Assembly: GCF_007990775.1 (NCBI RefSeq)
Contig: NZ_BJXB01000017.1
Location: 80,119-144,118 of the forward strand
Origin: Deinococcus cellulosilyticus NBRC 106333 = KACC 11606
GTDB lineage: Bacteria > Deinococcota > Deinococci > Deinococcales > Deinococcaceae
DNA length: 64,000 bases
Direction of reading: 5' to 3'
Both the position numbers and the translations under genes were made by a program. Below are positions 1-9,286 of the stretch, piece by piece (the stretch's first letter is position 1; the number at the start of each line of letters is the position of its first letter). The notes beneath the pieces are model-generated. The model made no database searches, was not told the origin of the DNA, and saw only the letters and a program-made list of their open reading frames with translations.

Positions 1-198
1 GTTGTGACTGGCCACCTGGGTCTGGTGGTAGCGGTCATCAATGGCCGGTTTGAACACGGCAACGGTCTGGCGGGCAATCACTGCCCGGGTCACCCGGCGG
101 ATGAGCTCCTCGGATTTGCCGGAAAACATCGGGCCAACGATCACTTCGAGGTGACCTGTGGTATGCATCAAACGATCACGCATGGCTGCAGAGAGCAT
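1..198 (-). CDS. tdk: Thymidine kinase, N-terminal part (runs off the window)
   Basis: Cytosolic kinase that phosphorylates thymidine to dTMP in pyrimidine salvage. Only the first 66 codons are present; the gene continues beyond base 1. The visible part contains HLEVIVGPMFSGKSEEL, with the P-loop GPMFSGKS typical of type II thymidine kinases, followed by a basic helix and VFKPAIDDRY, which matches the start of the family. Three in-frame ATGs (198, 183 and 168) are possible starts; the one at 168 gives the N-terminus nearest to usual family length, while the one at 198 has a weak purine-rich GAGAG upstream. The identity is firm, the exact start is not. Confidence 0.9.
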   Translation of the reverse strand, partial: MLSAAMRDRLMHTTGHLEVIVGPMFSGKSEELIRRVTRAVIARQTVAVFKPAIDDRYHQTQVASHN

Positions 199-358
199 AA
201 CACAACTGCTCTCACCGAACCTTAAGATTCACAGCCCGCCTTCAGCAGCATGTGTAGGACCGCGGTTTTTTCAAATTGTTCAGGCTGGCAACATTCGGTA
301 TTTCAACATAAGCTGATTGACTGAGGATGTTCTGACCATAATGTGGTGTACTGAAGGG

Positions 359-1603
359 ATGAAAAGACAGGCTGGACTGGCTTTTATTCTGGTGACATTG
401 TTGCTTGACGTGCTCGGGTTTGGACTGATCATTCCGATCTTCCCGGAATTGATCAAGGAGGTTTCTGGCAGAAACACAAGTGATGCAGCCCTGCTGCTGG
501 GTTACATGGTGGCCGTATTCTCACTGGTGCAGTTCATTTTCTCCCCCATCCTGGGAGGGCTCTCCGACCAGTATGGACGCAGGCCCATTCTGCTGATTTC
601 ATTGTTCGGACTTGCACTGGATTACCTGCTGCTGGCTTTCGCTCCCACCCTGGGCTGGATCTGGGTCGGGCGCATCATCGCAGGCATGACCGCTGCCAAC
701 ATCACCGCTGCGAGTGCCTACATTGCAGACGTCTCTGCTCCTGAGGACCGTGCAAAGAACTTCGGGATGATGGGGGCTGTTTTCAGTGTGGGCTTCATCA
801 TTGGCCCGGCCATTGGTGGTTTTCTGGGAGAGCACGGCACCCGACTGCCCTTCTTCTTTGCTGCAGGTCTGGCTTTCCTGAACTGGCTGTACGGTTTTTT
901 TGTGCTGCCTGAATCTCACAAGAAGGAAAACCGCAAACCCTTCAACATCCGAAACGCCAACCCTGTGGCTGCTCTGGGTCTGCTGCGCAAATACCGCGTG
1001 GTGTTCAACCTGACCGGAATGTTTCTGCTCACCAACCTTGCCAACCAGCTTCTGCAGAACGTATGGGTGCTTTACACCGCAGAACGTTATGGCTGGGGGC
1101 CACAGGCCAACGGCTTTTCCCTGACCGCTGTGGGTGTGATGGGCGCCATTGTACAGGGCGCACTGGTGGGAATCCTCATTCCCAAACTGGGTGAAAAACG
1201 GGCGATCCTGCTGGGTCTTGGTCTGGGTGTACTGCAGTTCATTGCCTTCGGTCTGGCCACCCAGGGCTGGATGATTTACGTCATCATTGTCGTTGGAGCC
1301 ATTGGTGGCATTGCAGGTCCAGCAATTCAGGGTCTGGTCTCCAGGCAGGTTTCTGAAACCGAACAGGGATCTGTGCAGGGTGCCCTCTCTGGCCTCTGGA
1401 GCCTGGTGAGCATTGTGGGCCCCATTCTGGCCACCTTCATCTTTGCTTACTTCACCAACAAAACCAATGGAGCCCCATACATCCCTGGCATGCCCTTCTT
1501 TGTGGGCGCACTGATGATGCTGCTCGGAACCTTCATCGCCATCTGGGCTTTCCGGGCCAAACGTTACGATGACCCCATGAAATTGAAAGCTGCTGAGGAT
1601 TGA
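359..1603 (+). CDS. TetA-like MFS drug exporter
   Basis: A 414-residue major facilitator superfamily antiporter of the inner membrane, of the TCR/Tet type with about 12 hydrophobic segments. The N-terminus (LLDVLGFGLIIPIFPEL) and the loop 2-3 motif A (GGLSDQYGRRP, about residues 66-76) are characteristic of TetA-related exporters, as is the glycine-rich motif C region GPAIGGFLGE. The substrate cannot be told from sequence. The start at 359 matches the family N-terminus; the frame is open further upstream (ATG at 341 and 317) and AAGGG lies directly against the chosen ATG, so translation could begin at 341. It is followed by an intrinsic terminator and appears monocistronic. Confidence 0.85.
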   Translation: MKRQAGLAFILVTLLLDVLGFGLIIPIFPELIKEVSGRNTSDAALLLGYMVAVFSLVQFIFSPILGGLSDQYGRRPILLISLFGLALDYLLLAFAPTLGWIWVGRIIAGMTAANITAASAYIADVSAPEDRAKNFGMMGAVFSVGFIIGPAIGGFLGEHGTRLPFFFAAGLAFLNWLYGFFVLPESHKKENRKPFNIRNANPVAALGLLRKYRVVFNLTGMFLLTNLANQLLQNVWVLYTAERYGWGPQANGFSLTAVGVMGAIVQGALVGILIPKLGEKRAILLGLGLGVLQFIAFGLATQGWMIYVIIVVGAIGGIAGPAIQGLVSRQVSETEQGSVQGALSGLWSLVSIVGPILATFIFAYFTNKTNGAPYIPGMPFFVGALMMLLGTFIAIWAFRAKRYDDPMKLKAAED

Positions 1604-1620
1604 TCCAGCCAGAACAACTG

Positions 1621-1650
1621 GACCCACCTGAAACAGGTGGGTCTCTTGCT
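1621..1650 (+). terminator. Intrinsic terminator after the MFS gene
   Basis: Perfect 10-bp stem GACCCACCTG / CAGGTGGGTC with an AAA loop, followed by a T-rich stretch, 17 bases after the exporter stop codon. Confidence 0.8.
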
Positions 1651-1689
1651 TTATGAGACAAAAACAGAATGCGCTCCTAAGAGCGCAAA

Positions 1690-1715
1690 AAAAAGACCCG
1701 CCCAGACGGGCGGGC
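1690..1715 (-). terminator. Intrinsic terminator of tRNA-Glu
   Basis: Read on the minus strand, just after the tRNA CCA end: GCCCGCCC-gtct-GGGCGGGT followed by a run of eight T. A strong classical terminator. Confidence 0.85.
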
Positions 1716-1719
1716 ATGT

Positions 1720-1795
<76 letters not shown>

Positions 1796-1824
1796 TCCAT
1801 AAGGCCCCCTTCAAGGCGAGAAGT

Positions 1825-1853
1825 AGGATACACAATAATTTGAGTTTTGTAAA
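1825..1853 (-). promoter_or_regulatory. Promoter of tRNA-Glu
   Basis: Minus-strand -35 TTTACA (1853-1848), 17-bp spacer, -10 TATCCT (1830-1825), about 30 bases before the tRNA 5' end. A GC-rich stretch lies between -10 and the tRNA, as is usual for stable RNA promoters. Confidence 0.7.
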
Positions 1854-1937
1854 CCCCCCCTGAGTGTGGCCTAAAAGCCTTCATCTGTTTTCTCATTCTT
1901 AAGGAAGAAAGACAGGTCCTCAGACAGAATTCAGGCC

Positions 1938-2402
1938 CTATTCCAGATGGTCATACTGGTACAGCAGGGCTGCTCTGGGATTGGCTTCTGGATGGTGGTG
2001 CAGGCGCACAAGTTCGGCCACGTTTCTTCTTGCCCCAGCCGTGGTCAGCATTTCTGCACCCAGCTCAGGGTGGGAAAAACGGACCTTCACGCCCTCTGTC
2101 TGGATGTATTTTGAGAAGCGGTAGGGCACCAGTCCAACCATCACCCGTTCAACCACGCTGTAGGGCCGGATGCTCTTGCCGCAGTCGTGCAGGATCGCTG
2201 CGGCAATGAGTTCAACATCTGCCTCTGGGTGGTCTGCCTGCAAGGTCCGGGCAACCCGCGTTCCATGCTCCCTGTCCCGGGGGTCCATCTGGATGTACAC
2301 CGAGAATTCCTCAGGGGTGAGCACCCTGCTGGCCCAGTGGTCTTCCGGGGTGGCCTGATCAGGCGTGATGGATCTGGCGAGGCGTTTGAGCTTCCCGAGC
2401 AT
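1938..2402 (-). CDS. HD-domain phosphohydrolase-like protein
   Basis: A 154-residue soluble protein of the HD superfamily of metal-dependent phosphohydrolases. The conserved histidine (REHGTRVA, H46), the HD doublet in ILHDCGKS (72-73) and a late histidine-rich LVRLHHHPEAN segment are present, consistent with a small HD hydrolase acting on nucleotides or phosphoesters; the substrate is unknown. No Shine-Dalgarno precedes the ATG, but TATGAT lies 7 bases upstream, so the mRNA is probably leaderless. It stands alone between the tRNA and a secreted protein on the same strand. Confidence 0.8.
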   Translation of the reverse strand: MLGKLKRLARSITPDQATPEDHWASRVLTPEEFSVYIQMDPRDREHGTRVARTLQADHPEADVELIAAAILHDCGKSIRPYSVVERVMVGLVPYRFSKYIQTEGVKVRFSHPELGAEMLTTAGARRNVAELVRLHHHPEANPRAALLYQYDHLE

Positions 2403-2434
2403 GGGTCACATCATACCCACAACACCTCTGAGAT

Positions 2435-2947
2435 TTAATGATAGGCTTTCCAGTCTTCCGCAAAATCAGCAAAGAGGGTGAGCCCATCGCCAATCAGCAA
2501 GGGCCTGAGCATCTCCTCACGGTCATAGGCTCCGAGTTTACGGTTGTCCCAGATGATGGAGTACATCACCTTGCCTGCAGAAGGAGAGGTTCTGGAGTAA
2601 GGGCTGTTCACCTGGTTCATGTTGGCCTGCTGGATGATCACTTCGATGGCTGCTGAATAAATGAATCCTGCGGTCGTTTTCTGGGCGTTCACAGTCAGGT
2701 AGACAAAACCCACGCAGTTTTCCATGGTGGTGTCTGCAATGTTGAGGCCCAGTCGGGTGGATTCATTGAGCAGGACCCGCTGGAGTTCTTCTGGAAGCCC
2801 TGAGGTGCTGTCGAACTTGTCGTTCACAACGATCATGGGGACGCCCACACACATGTCCGTGGGTTTGAGGAAAGCAAGGTTCTCCCCATAGCGCATGGCC
2901 TGTGCAGAACACAGCAGGGAAAGGGCAGCAATCAGGATTTTTTTCAT
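2435..2947 (-). CDS. Secreted protein of unknown function
   Basis: 170 residues. I do not recognise the family. The start at 2947 is chosen because it follows AGAGG at good spacing and begins a clear signal peptide (MKKILIAALSLLCSAQA), probably cleaved after SAQA. The mature part has two cysteines (PTDMCVGV and MENCVGF) and alternating hydrophobic beta-strand-like stretches, suggesting a small exported beta-rich protein. Export is well supported; function is unknown. Confidence 0.7.
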   Translation of the reverse strand: MKKILIAALSLLCSAQAMRYGENLAFLKPTDMCVGVPMIVVNDKFDSTSGLPEELQRVLLNESTRLGLNIADTTMENCVGFVYLTVNAQKTTAGFIYSAAIEVIIQQANMNQVNSPYSRTSPSAGKVMYSIIWDNRKLGAYDREEMLRPLLIGDGLTLFADFAEDWKAYH

Positions 2948-3093
2948 GTCAGGACCTCTTTTTGTGAATGGCCAGGGAGGATCTGGCTCGTGTGACACCA
3001 CAGTACAGAAGAGGGCATGATTCCAGCATGATTCTGTAAAAGCAAAACCCCCTCCTGCTGTGGAGGGGGCCGAAAGTTCAAATCATGTCCTGT

Positions 3094-4026
3094 TCAGGCG
3101 TGCTCAACTTCTGCGTGCGCCAGCAGCTTTTCAGCGGTCATGGCTGCACGTGTCCCCGCACCCACACTGGTGGCCAGCTGACGGAACACATAATCGCTGA
3201 CGTCACCCGCAGCCAGCACCCCCTCGGTGGAGGTGAAAATGTCCTCTTTCACATCGATGTAACCATCGTCGCGGAGTTTCACAAGGTCTCCCAGGAAGGC
3301 GGTGTTGGGCACGTGCCCGATGAACACGAACACACCATCGGTGGCATGGTCGTACACCTCTCCGGTCTTGAGGTTCTTCAGGCGCACCCCATTCACCACT
3401 TCGCCCCCGAGCACTTCTTCCACCACGGTGTCCCAGATGAAACGCATCTTGGGATTGGAGAAAGCACGTTGCTGGGCCACCTTGTTGGCACGGAGGGTGT
3501 CGCGACGGTGAATCAGGGTCACGGTGTCCGCAAATTTGGTGAGGAACAGCCCTTCTTCCACGGCAGCATCTCCACCGCCCACCACCACGACATTTTTGCC
3601 TCTGTAGAAGAAGCCGTCACAGGTGGCACAGGTGCTGACCCCACGGCCCCAGAATTTCTCTTCACCAGGAACATGCAGGGCTTTGGGGTTGGCTCCGGTG
3701 GCCACAATCACCATCTTGCCGAAGTAGGTGGTGTCGTACCCTTTGACCTTGAAGCCGCCATCGACTTTTTCGATGCCCTGAACTTCATCCATCACCAGTG
3801 GGCTGCCGAAACGCTCAGCCTGCTGGACCATGCGCTGGGAGAGTTCAAAACCGCTGATGGGTTCAGGAAAGCCAGGGTAGTTCTCGACTTCTTCGGTCTG
3901 GGCGATCTGGCCGCCAGGCTGACCTTTTTCGATGATGACGGTCTTCAGGTTTGCACGGCCTGCGTAGATGCCTGCAGTGAGTCCTGCCGGTCCGCCGCCA
4001 ATGATCACGATGTCGTAGTGTTCCAT
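3094..4026 (-). CDS. trxB: Thioredoxin reductase (NADPH)
   Basis: A 310-residue flavoprotein that reduces thioredoxin with NADPH in the cytosol. It has the FAD-binding GGGPAG near the N-terminus, the redox-active CATC (about C133 and C136), the NADPH-binding GGGDAAVEE and a C-terminal FAD motif (GVLAAGDVSD), in the normal order and at normal length. The start at 4026 follows GGAGGGG; the open frame upstream is non-coding in character. In a bacillithiol organism this enzyme would serve the parallel thioredoxin disulfide system. Confidence 0.95.
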   Translation of the reverse strand: MEHYDIVIIGGGPAGLTAGIYAGRANLKTVIIEKGQPGGQIAQTEEVENYPGFPEPISGFELSQRMVQQAERFGSPLVMDEVQGIEKVDGGFKVKGYDTTYFGKMVIVATGANPKALHVPGEEKFWGRGVSTCATCDGFFYRGKNVVVVGGGDAAVEEGLFLTKFADTVTLIHRRDTLRANKVAQQRAFSNPKMRFIWDTVVEEVLGGEVVNGVRLKNLKTGEVYDHATDGVFVFIGHVPNTAFLGDLVKLRDDGYIDVKEDIFTSTEGVLAAGDVSDYVFRQLATSVGAGTRAAMTAEKLLAHAEVEHA

Positions 4027-4123
4027 GTCGGATTCCCCTCCAAAAGTATGGTCATGATACTGCAAGCCTGAAGGTGAAGACAGTGCATTGCACAAACTTG
4101 CATCACAATTCAAGGTTGCTTCT

Positions 4124-4150
4124 GACAATCCTTCGTTCAATTGTCTTTTT
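4124..4150 (+). terminator. Possible plus-strand terminator of unknown purpose
   Basis: GACAAT-10 nt-ATTGTC followed by six T, pointing right, with no plus-strand gene to its left. It may end an antisense transcript from the trxB leader or be chance; weak 6-bp stem. Confidence 0.3.
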
Positions 4151-4164
4151 TCTGGGGCCGTTCC

Positions 4165-4306
4165 AAAAACGGTGAAAGCCCCTGAGATCCAGAGGCTTTC
4201 ACCGGCGCGAGGAGGTGGTGCATGCAGTGTCACCAAGAGAGTGACTTGCGTGAAGGTCTGAGGTGTGAGGTTGAAGTGACCTTCGTGCTCTCTTGTGGCT
4301 TCACTG
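4165..4306 (-). ncRNA. Candidate structured small RNA with its own terminator
   Basis: On the minus strand the stretch folds into a nested rod: outer stem CAGTG/CACTG (4306-4302 with 4229-4225), next stem CACAAGAGAG with CTCTCTTGGTG (4297-4288 with 4241-4231), inner stem GAAGGTC/GACCTTC (4284-4278 with 4258-4252). It is followed by a perfect 11-bp terminator hairpin (4204-4194 with 4180-4170) and TTTTT (4169-4165). No convincing coding frame or known RNA signature was seen; a -35/-10 pair is not clear. It lies between trxB and rpsA. The terminator could instead end a longer leader transcript. Confidence 0.45.
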
Positions 4307-4421
4307 TACCCCCGACAAGTCGGGCAAATGTCCTGCCAGGTTGATGTGTGTGTTTCTGTTGAGAACAAATTGAGAAGACTGTTACAAATTAGAAGATTTA
4401 GCGTACTCATGGGCATAGGGG

Positions 4422-4451
4422 TTTACTCAGGGGGTATGGGCTGTGTACAAT
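4422..4451 (+). promoter_or_regulatory. rpsA promoter
   Basis: -35 TTTACT (4422-4427), 18-bp spacer, -10 TACAAT (4446-4451), giving a leader of about 50 nt that ends in the Shine-Dalgarno AAGGAGG (4491-4497). A second, weaker pair (TTGAGA at about 4359 with TACAAA 18 bp later) may exist upstream. Confidence 0.65.
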
Positions 4452-4507
4452 GAGATGTTGCCATTTGTGGTTTTCGGGCCACGGTGGTTTAAGGAGGAAC
4501 ATAGTTA

Positions 4508-6160
<1,653 letters not shown>

Positions 6161-6180
6161 TCCTCTTTGTGTCAAAAGTG

Positions 6181-6209
6181 GGAGGGCTTCTGCCCTCCTT
6201 CTCTTTTTT
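6181..6209 (+). terminator. rpsA terminator
   Basis: GGAGGGC-ttct-GCCCTCC followed by TTCTCTTTTTT, 20 bases after the rpsA stop. Confidence 0.85.
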
Positions 6210-6215
6210 GTGATA

Positions 6216-6232
6216 TTATGTTATTAGCATAA
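6216..6232 (+). promoter_or_regulatory. RDRM-like (DdrO) operator
   Basis: The 17-mer TTATGTTATTAGCATAA agrees with the deinococcal radiation/desiccation response motif TTATGTCATTGACATAA at 14 of 17 positions and keeps perfect TTATG/CATAA arms. It lies 136 bases before the WGR-domain gene, right after the rpsA terminator, where a promoter for that gene is expected. DdrO represses such sites until the protease PprI (IrrE) cleaves it after DNA damage. Assignment rests on motif similarity only. Confidence 0.6.
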
Positions 6233-6367
6233 TAGATGTTTTGGGTTTTACCCCTGCTTGTTCTTTTGTTGTGAAGAAAGCCTGTTCAATTCACAGAAAG
6301 AAATGTTACCATTTCGTAACTCTACGGAGCTGTCCTTTACGGAAAAACCCCCTTTAACGGAGAAACC

Positions 6368-7792
6368 ATGGAAAAACACTATCTTGAGTATTCGGACCCC
6401 AACGGCGCAGAACACAAGTTTTATGAAGTCACCATCAACGACGCAGCTCTGGTGATCCGATATGGCCGCATTGGCACCGACGGTCAGACCCAGAGCAAGA
6501 CCTTTGCCAGCTTTGAAAAAGCAAAAGCAGAGGCAGACAAAAAAATCAAAGAGAAAAAACGCAAGGGATATGAAGACGCTGTTCAGGGCGTGCGGCAGAA
6601 ACGTTCGATCACCAGACGCAGTGTGGAAGAAGTCAGGCCTGCCAGTTCCGCCAGCAAAGCTCCCGTGCTCTGGCGGATGAAGACAGGATCAAGTGCTTTT
6701 GGCATTTACGCCGACAGTGAACGGGTCTGGGTGGGCAACCAGGGCGGCAAAGTCATCGCAGTGGACCACTCTGGCGAAACCCTGAGCACCTTTCAGCTTC
6801 CCGAAGGGGTCAAGTGCCTGGTCAGTGACGGCATGTTCATGTACGCCGGATGCGATGATGGCAACGTCTACGACCTGACGGGCAAGGTGCCTTTCGTGGC
6901 CTACAATATTGACGAAAGCGTGGACATTTACTGGCTTGACATCCACAAAGGTGTGCTCGGGGTGTCCGACTCTCATGGCAACATCTATGCCTTCAACCCG
7001 GAGAGCGAAAACCAGTGGGGCAATGTGAATGGAAGTGGTTCTGCAGGCTGGATGGTCCGCATGGACGATGAAGGCGTCTATCACGGCCACAGTGGTGGCG
7101 TTGCGGCCTACGATCCCCAGAGCGGCATAGAACTCTGGAAGGCCAAAACCCAGGGTGCAGTGCTGTTCGGCTGGCAGGACCAGGACCATGTGTATGCGGC
7201 AACGGCAATGCGCGCAGTCCAGCGTTTCGACAAGAAAGGCAACCTGCAGCAGACCTACAAGTGCGATGCTGCGGTGTTTTCCTGCGCTTCCAGCCCGGAT
7301 GGAGAGTACATCTTTGCCGGAGACAACTCCAGTGCCATCTATGCTTTCTCCAAAGACGGCACCCGCCTGTGGAAGCTGAACTCAGGCTGCTCGTCTGCCC
7401 TGTCCATGCAATACCTGAACGAGCGCCTGTTCATCGTGACCACAGACGGGTCTCTGGCCATGATCGACGCCTCCCCTGCAGCCATTGCGGCAGCCCAGCA
7501 AGGCCAGCTCCCACAGGTCAAGGACATCAAGGCCCAGGCCGCCCAGGGCACTGCTCCTCTGCAACGCCAGACCCTGCAACGTGCCCAGTACACCGGTCAG
7601 GGCGTGGTGCTCAGGTGCGTAAAAGAGGGCGGCAAATTGCGCATTCGCGTGGAAACCGAAGGCTACCACGACAGCTGGAACGTGCAGTTCCCCAAAGACC
7701 TGCGTGAAGAAGGTGCCCGTTATCTGGTCGATGAGGTCGCAGAAACGGGCGGATTCTATCGGGTGGTCGGAGAGATCCGGAAGCTGGATTGA
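6368..7792 (+). CDS. WGR-domain protein with beta-propeller repeats
   Basis: 474 residues. The first 85 residues form a WGR domain (hallmark reads YGRIGTDGQ at 32-40, with Y in place of W), a fold known from poly(ADP-ribose) polymerases and bacterial DNA-repair-associated proteins, where it contacts nucleic acid. A basic linker follows (KEKKRKGYEDAV, then KRSITRRSVEE). Residues about 105-375 are PQQ/WD-like propeller blades recognisable from repeated WV..QGGKVIAVD, YAFNPES, AAYDPQSG and YAFSKDG motifs. No signal peptide, so cytosolic. The Shine-Dalgarno GGAG precedes the ATG. An upstream RDRM-like site suggests induction by DNA damage. The function is not known; a damage-responsive nucleic-acid-binding scaffold is inference. 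Confidence 0.8.
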   Translation: MEKHYLEYSDPNGAEHKFYEVTINDAALVIRYGRIGTDGQTQSKTFASFEKAKAEADKKIKEKKRKGYEDAVQGVRQKRSITRRSVEEVRPASSASKAPVLWRMKTGSSAFGIYADSERVWVGNQGGKVIAVDHSGETLSTFQLPEGVKCLVSDGMFMYAGCDDGNVYDLTGKVPFVAYNIDESVDIYWLDIHKGVLGVSDSHGNIYAFNPESENQWGNVNGSGSAGWMVRMDDEGVYHGHSGGVAAYDPQSGIELWKAKTQGAVLFGWQDQDHVYAATAMRAVQRFDKKGNLQQTYKCDAAVFSCASSPDGEYIFAGDNSSAIYAFSKDGTRLWKLNSGCSSALSMQYLNERLFIVTTDGSLAMIDASPAAIAAAQQGQLPQVKDIKAQAAQGTAPLQRQTLQRAQYTGQGVVLRCVKEGGKLRIRVETEGYHDSWNVQFPKDLREEGARYLVDEVAETGGFYRVVGEIRKLD

Positions 7793-7812
7793 AAACCGGT
7801 ACGGAGAGTGTG

Positions 7813-8205
7813 ATGTTTGGTGTGCCTGCCCATCACCTGAACTGGCACGATGCCCTTGTGGAAGAAGTCAGGATGGAGGGGACCACCCTGAGCGTTCTGC
7901 TGGACTTTCCTCTCTATTCACAGTCGTTCTACCAGGACCATCTGCCTGAGAACCTGAAGGTGCAGGCATCCTTTGATCAGGTGCATTTTCTGAGCCCAGA
8001 ATGGAACCAGCTCATGCAGAGCCCCTCAGGCCTCTGGGATGCAGAAATCCGAACTGCGCATTTCCAGAAAGACGAAGAGCGCTGGAGACTGGAACTGGCT
8101 GTAGAGGTGGAGGATTATCCCAGCAAGCGCAGAGACCCCCTGTTTCTCGTGATGGAGTATGCTTCCCTGCAATTGACGGATCAAGCAGGCAAACAAATCG
8201 CCTGA
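7813..8205 (+). CDS. Conserved-looking small protein of unknown function
   Basis: 130 residues, cytosolic, no motif that I recognise. The pattern of alternating strands (WHDALVEEVRMEGTTLSVLLDF, RWRLELAVEVED) suggests a compact beta-sandwich. ATG at 7813 is preceded by GGAGAG; a TTG in the same frame at 7789 would instead overlap the stop of the preceding WGR gene. Only 20 bases separate it from that gene, with no terminator between, so the two are probably co-transcribed and share the putative damage response. Confidence 0.6.
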   Translation: MFGVPAHHLNWHDALVEEVRMEGTTLSVLLDFPLYSQSFYQDHLPENLKVQASFDQVHFLSPEWNQLMQSPSGLWDAEIRTAHFQKDEERWRLELAVEVEDYPSKRRDPLFLVMEYASLQLTDQAGKQIA

Positions 8206-8221
8206 TTGAACTGAAAACCAA

Positions 8222-8262
8222 AAACCAGAGGCCACAAGCCTCTGGTTTCTTTCTTGTTTTTT
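8222..8262. terminator. Bidirectional terminator between converging genes
   Basis: Stem AAACCAGAGGC / GCCTCTGGTTT with T-rich sequence to the right and A-rich sequence to the left; serves the WGR operon and murQ, which converge here. Confidence 0.75.
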
Positions 8263-8272
8263 GCGCTTCAAA

Positions 8273-9154
8273 TCACAGGCAGAGGTCGTTCAGGTTCCAG
8301 TCATGCTGGTCGAGCAGCAGGCGCGATTCATCCACTCCAAGGCCGCGTTTGATCATCACGCAGGCGGTTTTGACCTGCCAGTCGCAGTGTTCCAGGGCTT
8401 CTCTGGCCTGCTCGGGGGTGGCGTCCACGCAGGCCAGAACCATCTGGATGGCGCGGTTGTAAAGTTTCTGGTTGGTGGCTTTCATGTCCACCATCAGGTT
8501 GTTGTAGATTTTGCCGAGGCGCAGCATGATGGCGCAGCTCAGGGTGTTCAGGGTGATTTTCTGGGCGGTTCCTGCCTTCAGGCGGGTGGAACCGTTGATC
8601 ACTTCAGGGCCCGTTTCAAGAAGGATCGGGCAGTCTGACTGTTCGAGCAGGGGTGAGCCCGCGTTGTTGGCAATGCCAATGGTGAGGGCACCTGCAAGTT
8701 GCGCCCTTTTCAGCACACCCAGGGTGTATGGGGTGCGGCCAGATGCAGTCACCAGGATGAAGACATCGTGCCGGGTCGGGTTCAGCACATCGGCTTCATT
8801 GAATCCCGCACCAGCATCGTCTTCTGCGGCTTCCTGGGCGGTCCACTCGGCGGCGGTTCCACCTGCAAGCAGGGAGATGGAGCGGTTCAGGGGCCAGCTG
8901 AAGGTCGGTGGAAGTTCGGCAGCGTCAAGAGCGGCCAGGCGACCACTGGTTCCAGCTCCTGCGTAAATCAGGCGTCCACCCTGTTTGAGGTGGTAGGCGG
9001 CATTTTCTGCAGCAGTGGCAATGCTCTGGGCAGCGTTCTGTACAGCAATGGCAGCTTCGGCCTGATCGCGGGACAGGATCAGCACCGCCTCGACCGTGTC
9101 TTGCGGGTTGAGAATTCGGGATTCGGATTGGATGGCTTCTGTACTGGTGGTCAT
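8273..9154 (-). CDS. murQ: N-acetylmuramic acid 6-phosphate etherase
   Basis: 293 residues. Cleaves the lactyl ether of MurNAc-6-phosphate to give GlcNAc-6-phosphate and D-lactate in cell-wall recycling. SIS-domain features are clear: GGRLIYAGAGTSGRLAALDA near residue 60 and the later ITLNTLSCAIMLRLGKIYNNLMVDM segment typical of MurQ, with a C-terminal three-helix tail. Starts after GAGGGGG. It diverges from gntR-nagA-SIS, whose products take GlcNAc-6-phosphate onward, so the locus forms one pathway under one control region. Confidence 0.95.
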   Translation of the reverse strand: MTTSTEAIQSESRILNPQDTVEAVLILSRDQAEAAIAVQNAAQSIATAAENAAYHLKQGGRLIYAGAGTSGRLAALDAAELPPTFSWPLNRSISLLAGGTAAEWTAQEAAEDDAGAGFNEADVLNPTRHDVFILVTASGRTPYTLGVLKRAQLAGALTIGIANNAGSPLLEQSDCPILLETGPEVINGSTRLKAGTAQKITLNTLSCAIMLRLGKIYNNLMVDMKATNQKLYNRAIQMVLACVDATPEQAREALEHCDWQVKTACVMIKRGLGVDESRLLLDQHDWNLNDLCL

Positions 9155-9206
9155 GCTTCCCCCTCACTGTGCCTGTTCGGATTCAGGTGTCTAACCCGAT
9201 CCTTTC

Positions 9207-9286
9207 ATACCAAGATAATACCAGTATAATACCAATAAGGGAGGTGATTGCCAAAAAGGCTAGAAGTGGTATTATGATGGTATCTA
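9207..9286. promoter_or_regulatory. Shared divergent promoters and GGTAT operators (murQ / gntR-nagA)
   Basis: Two face-to-face promoters: plus TTGCCA (9248-9253), 16 bp, TATTAT (9270-9275); minus TTGGCA (9254-9249), 17 bp, TATTAT (9231-9226). Their -35 boxes overlap. Each -10 is part of a GGTATTAT unit, and GGTAT units recur every 11 bp (ends at 9211, 9222 and 9233 on minus; starts at 9268 and 9279 on plus), i.e. one helical turn apart on one DNA face. This is a likely binding array for the adjacent GntR regulator, repressing both directions. Confidence 0.7.

Noticed and set aside
599..1717. Long minus-strand open frame opposite the MFS gene
   Set aside because: Composition is that of a mirrored coding frame (His/Gln-rich, no domain), and the plus strand encodes a clear transporter.
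6305..6320. GTTAC-cattt-c-GTAAC considered as a second RDRM
   Set aside because: Total length and arm sequence do not fit the 17-bp DdrO consensus; kept only as a weak dyad.
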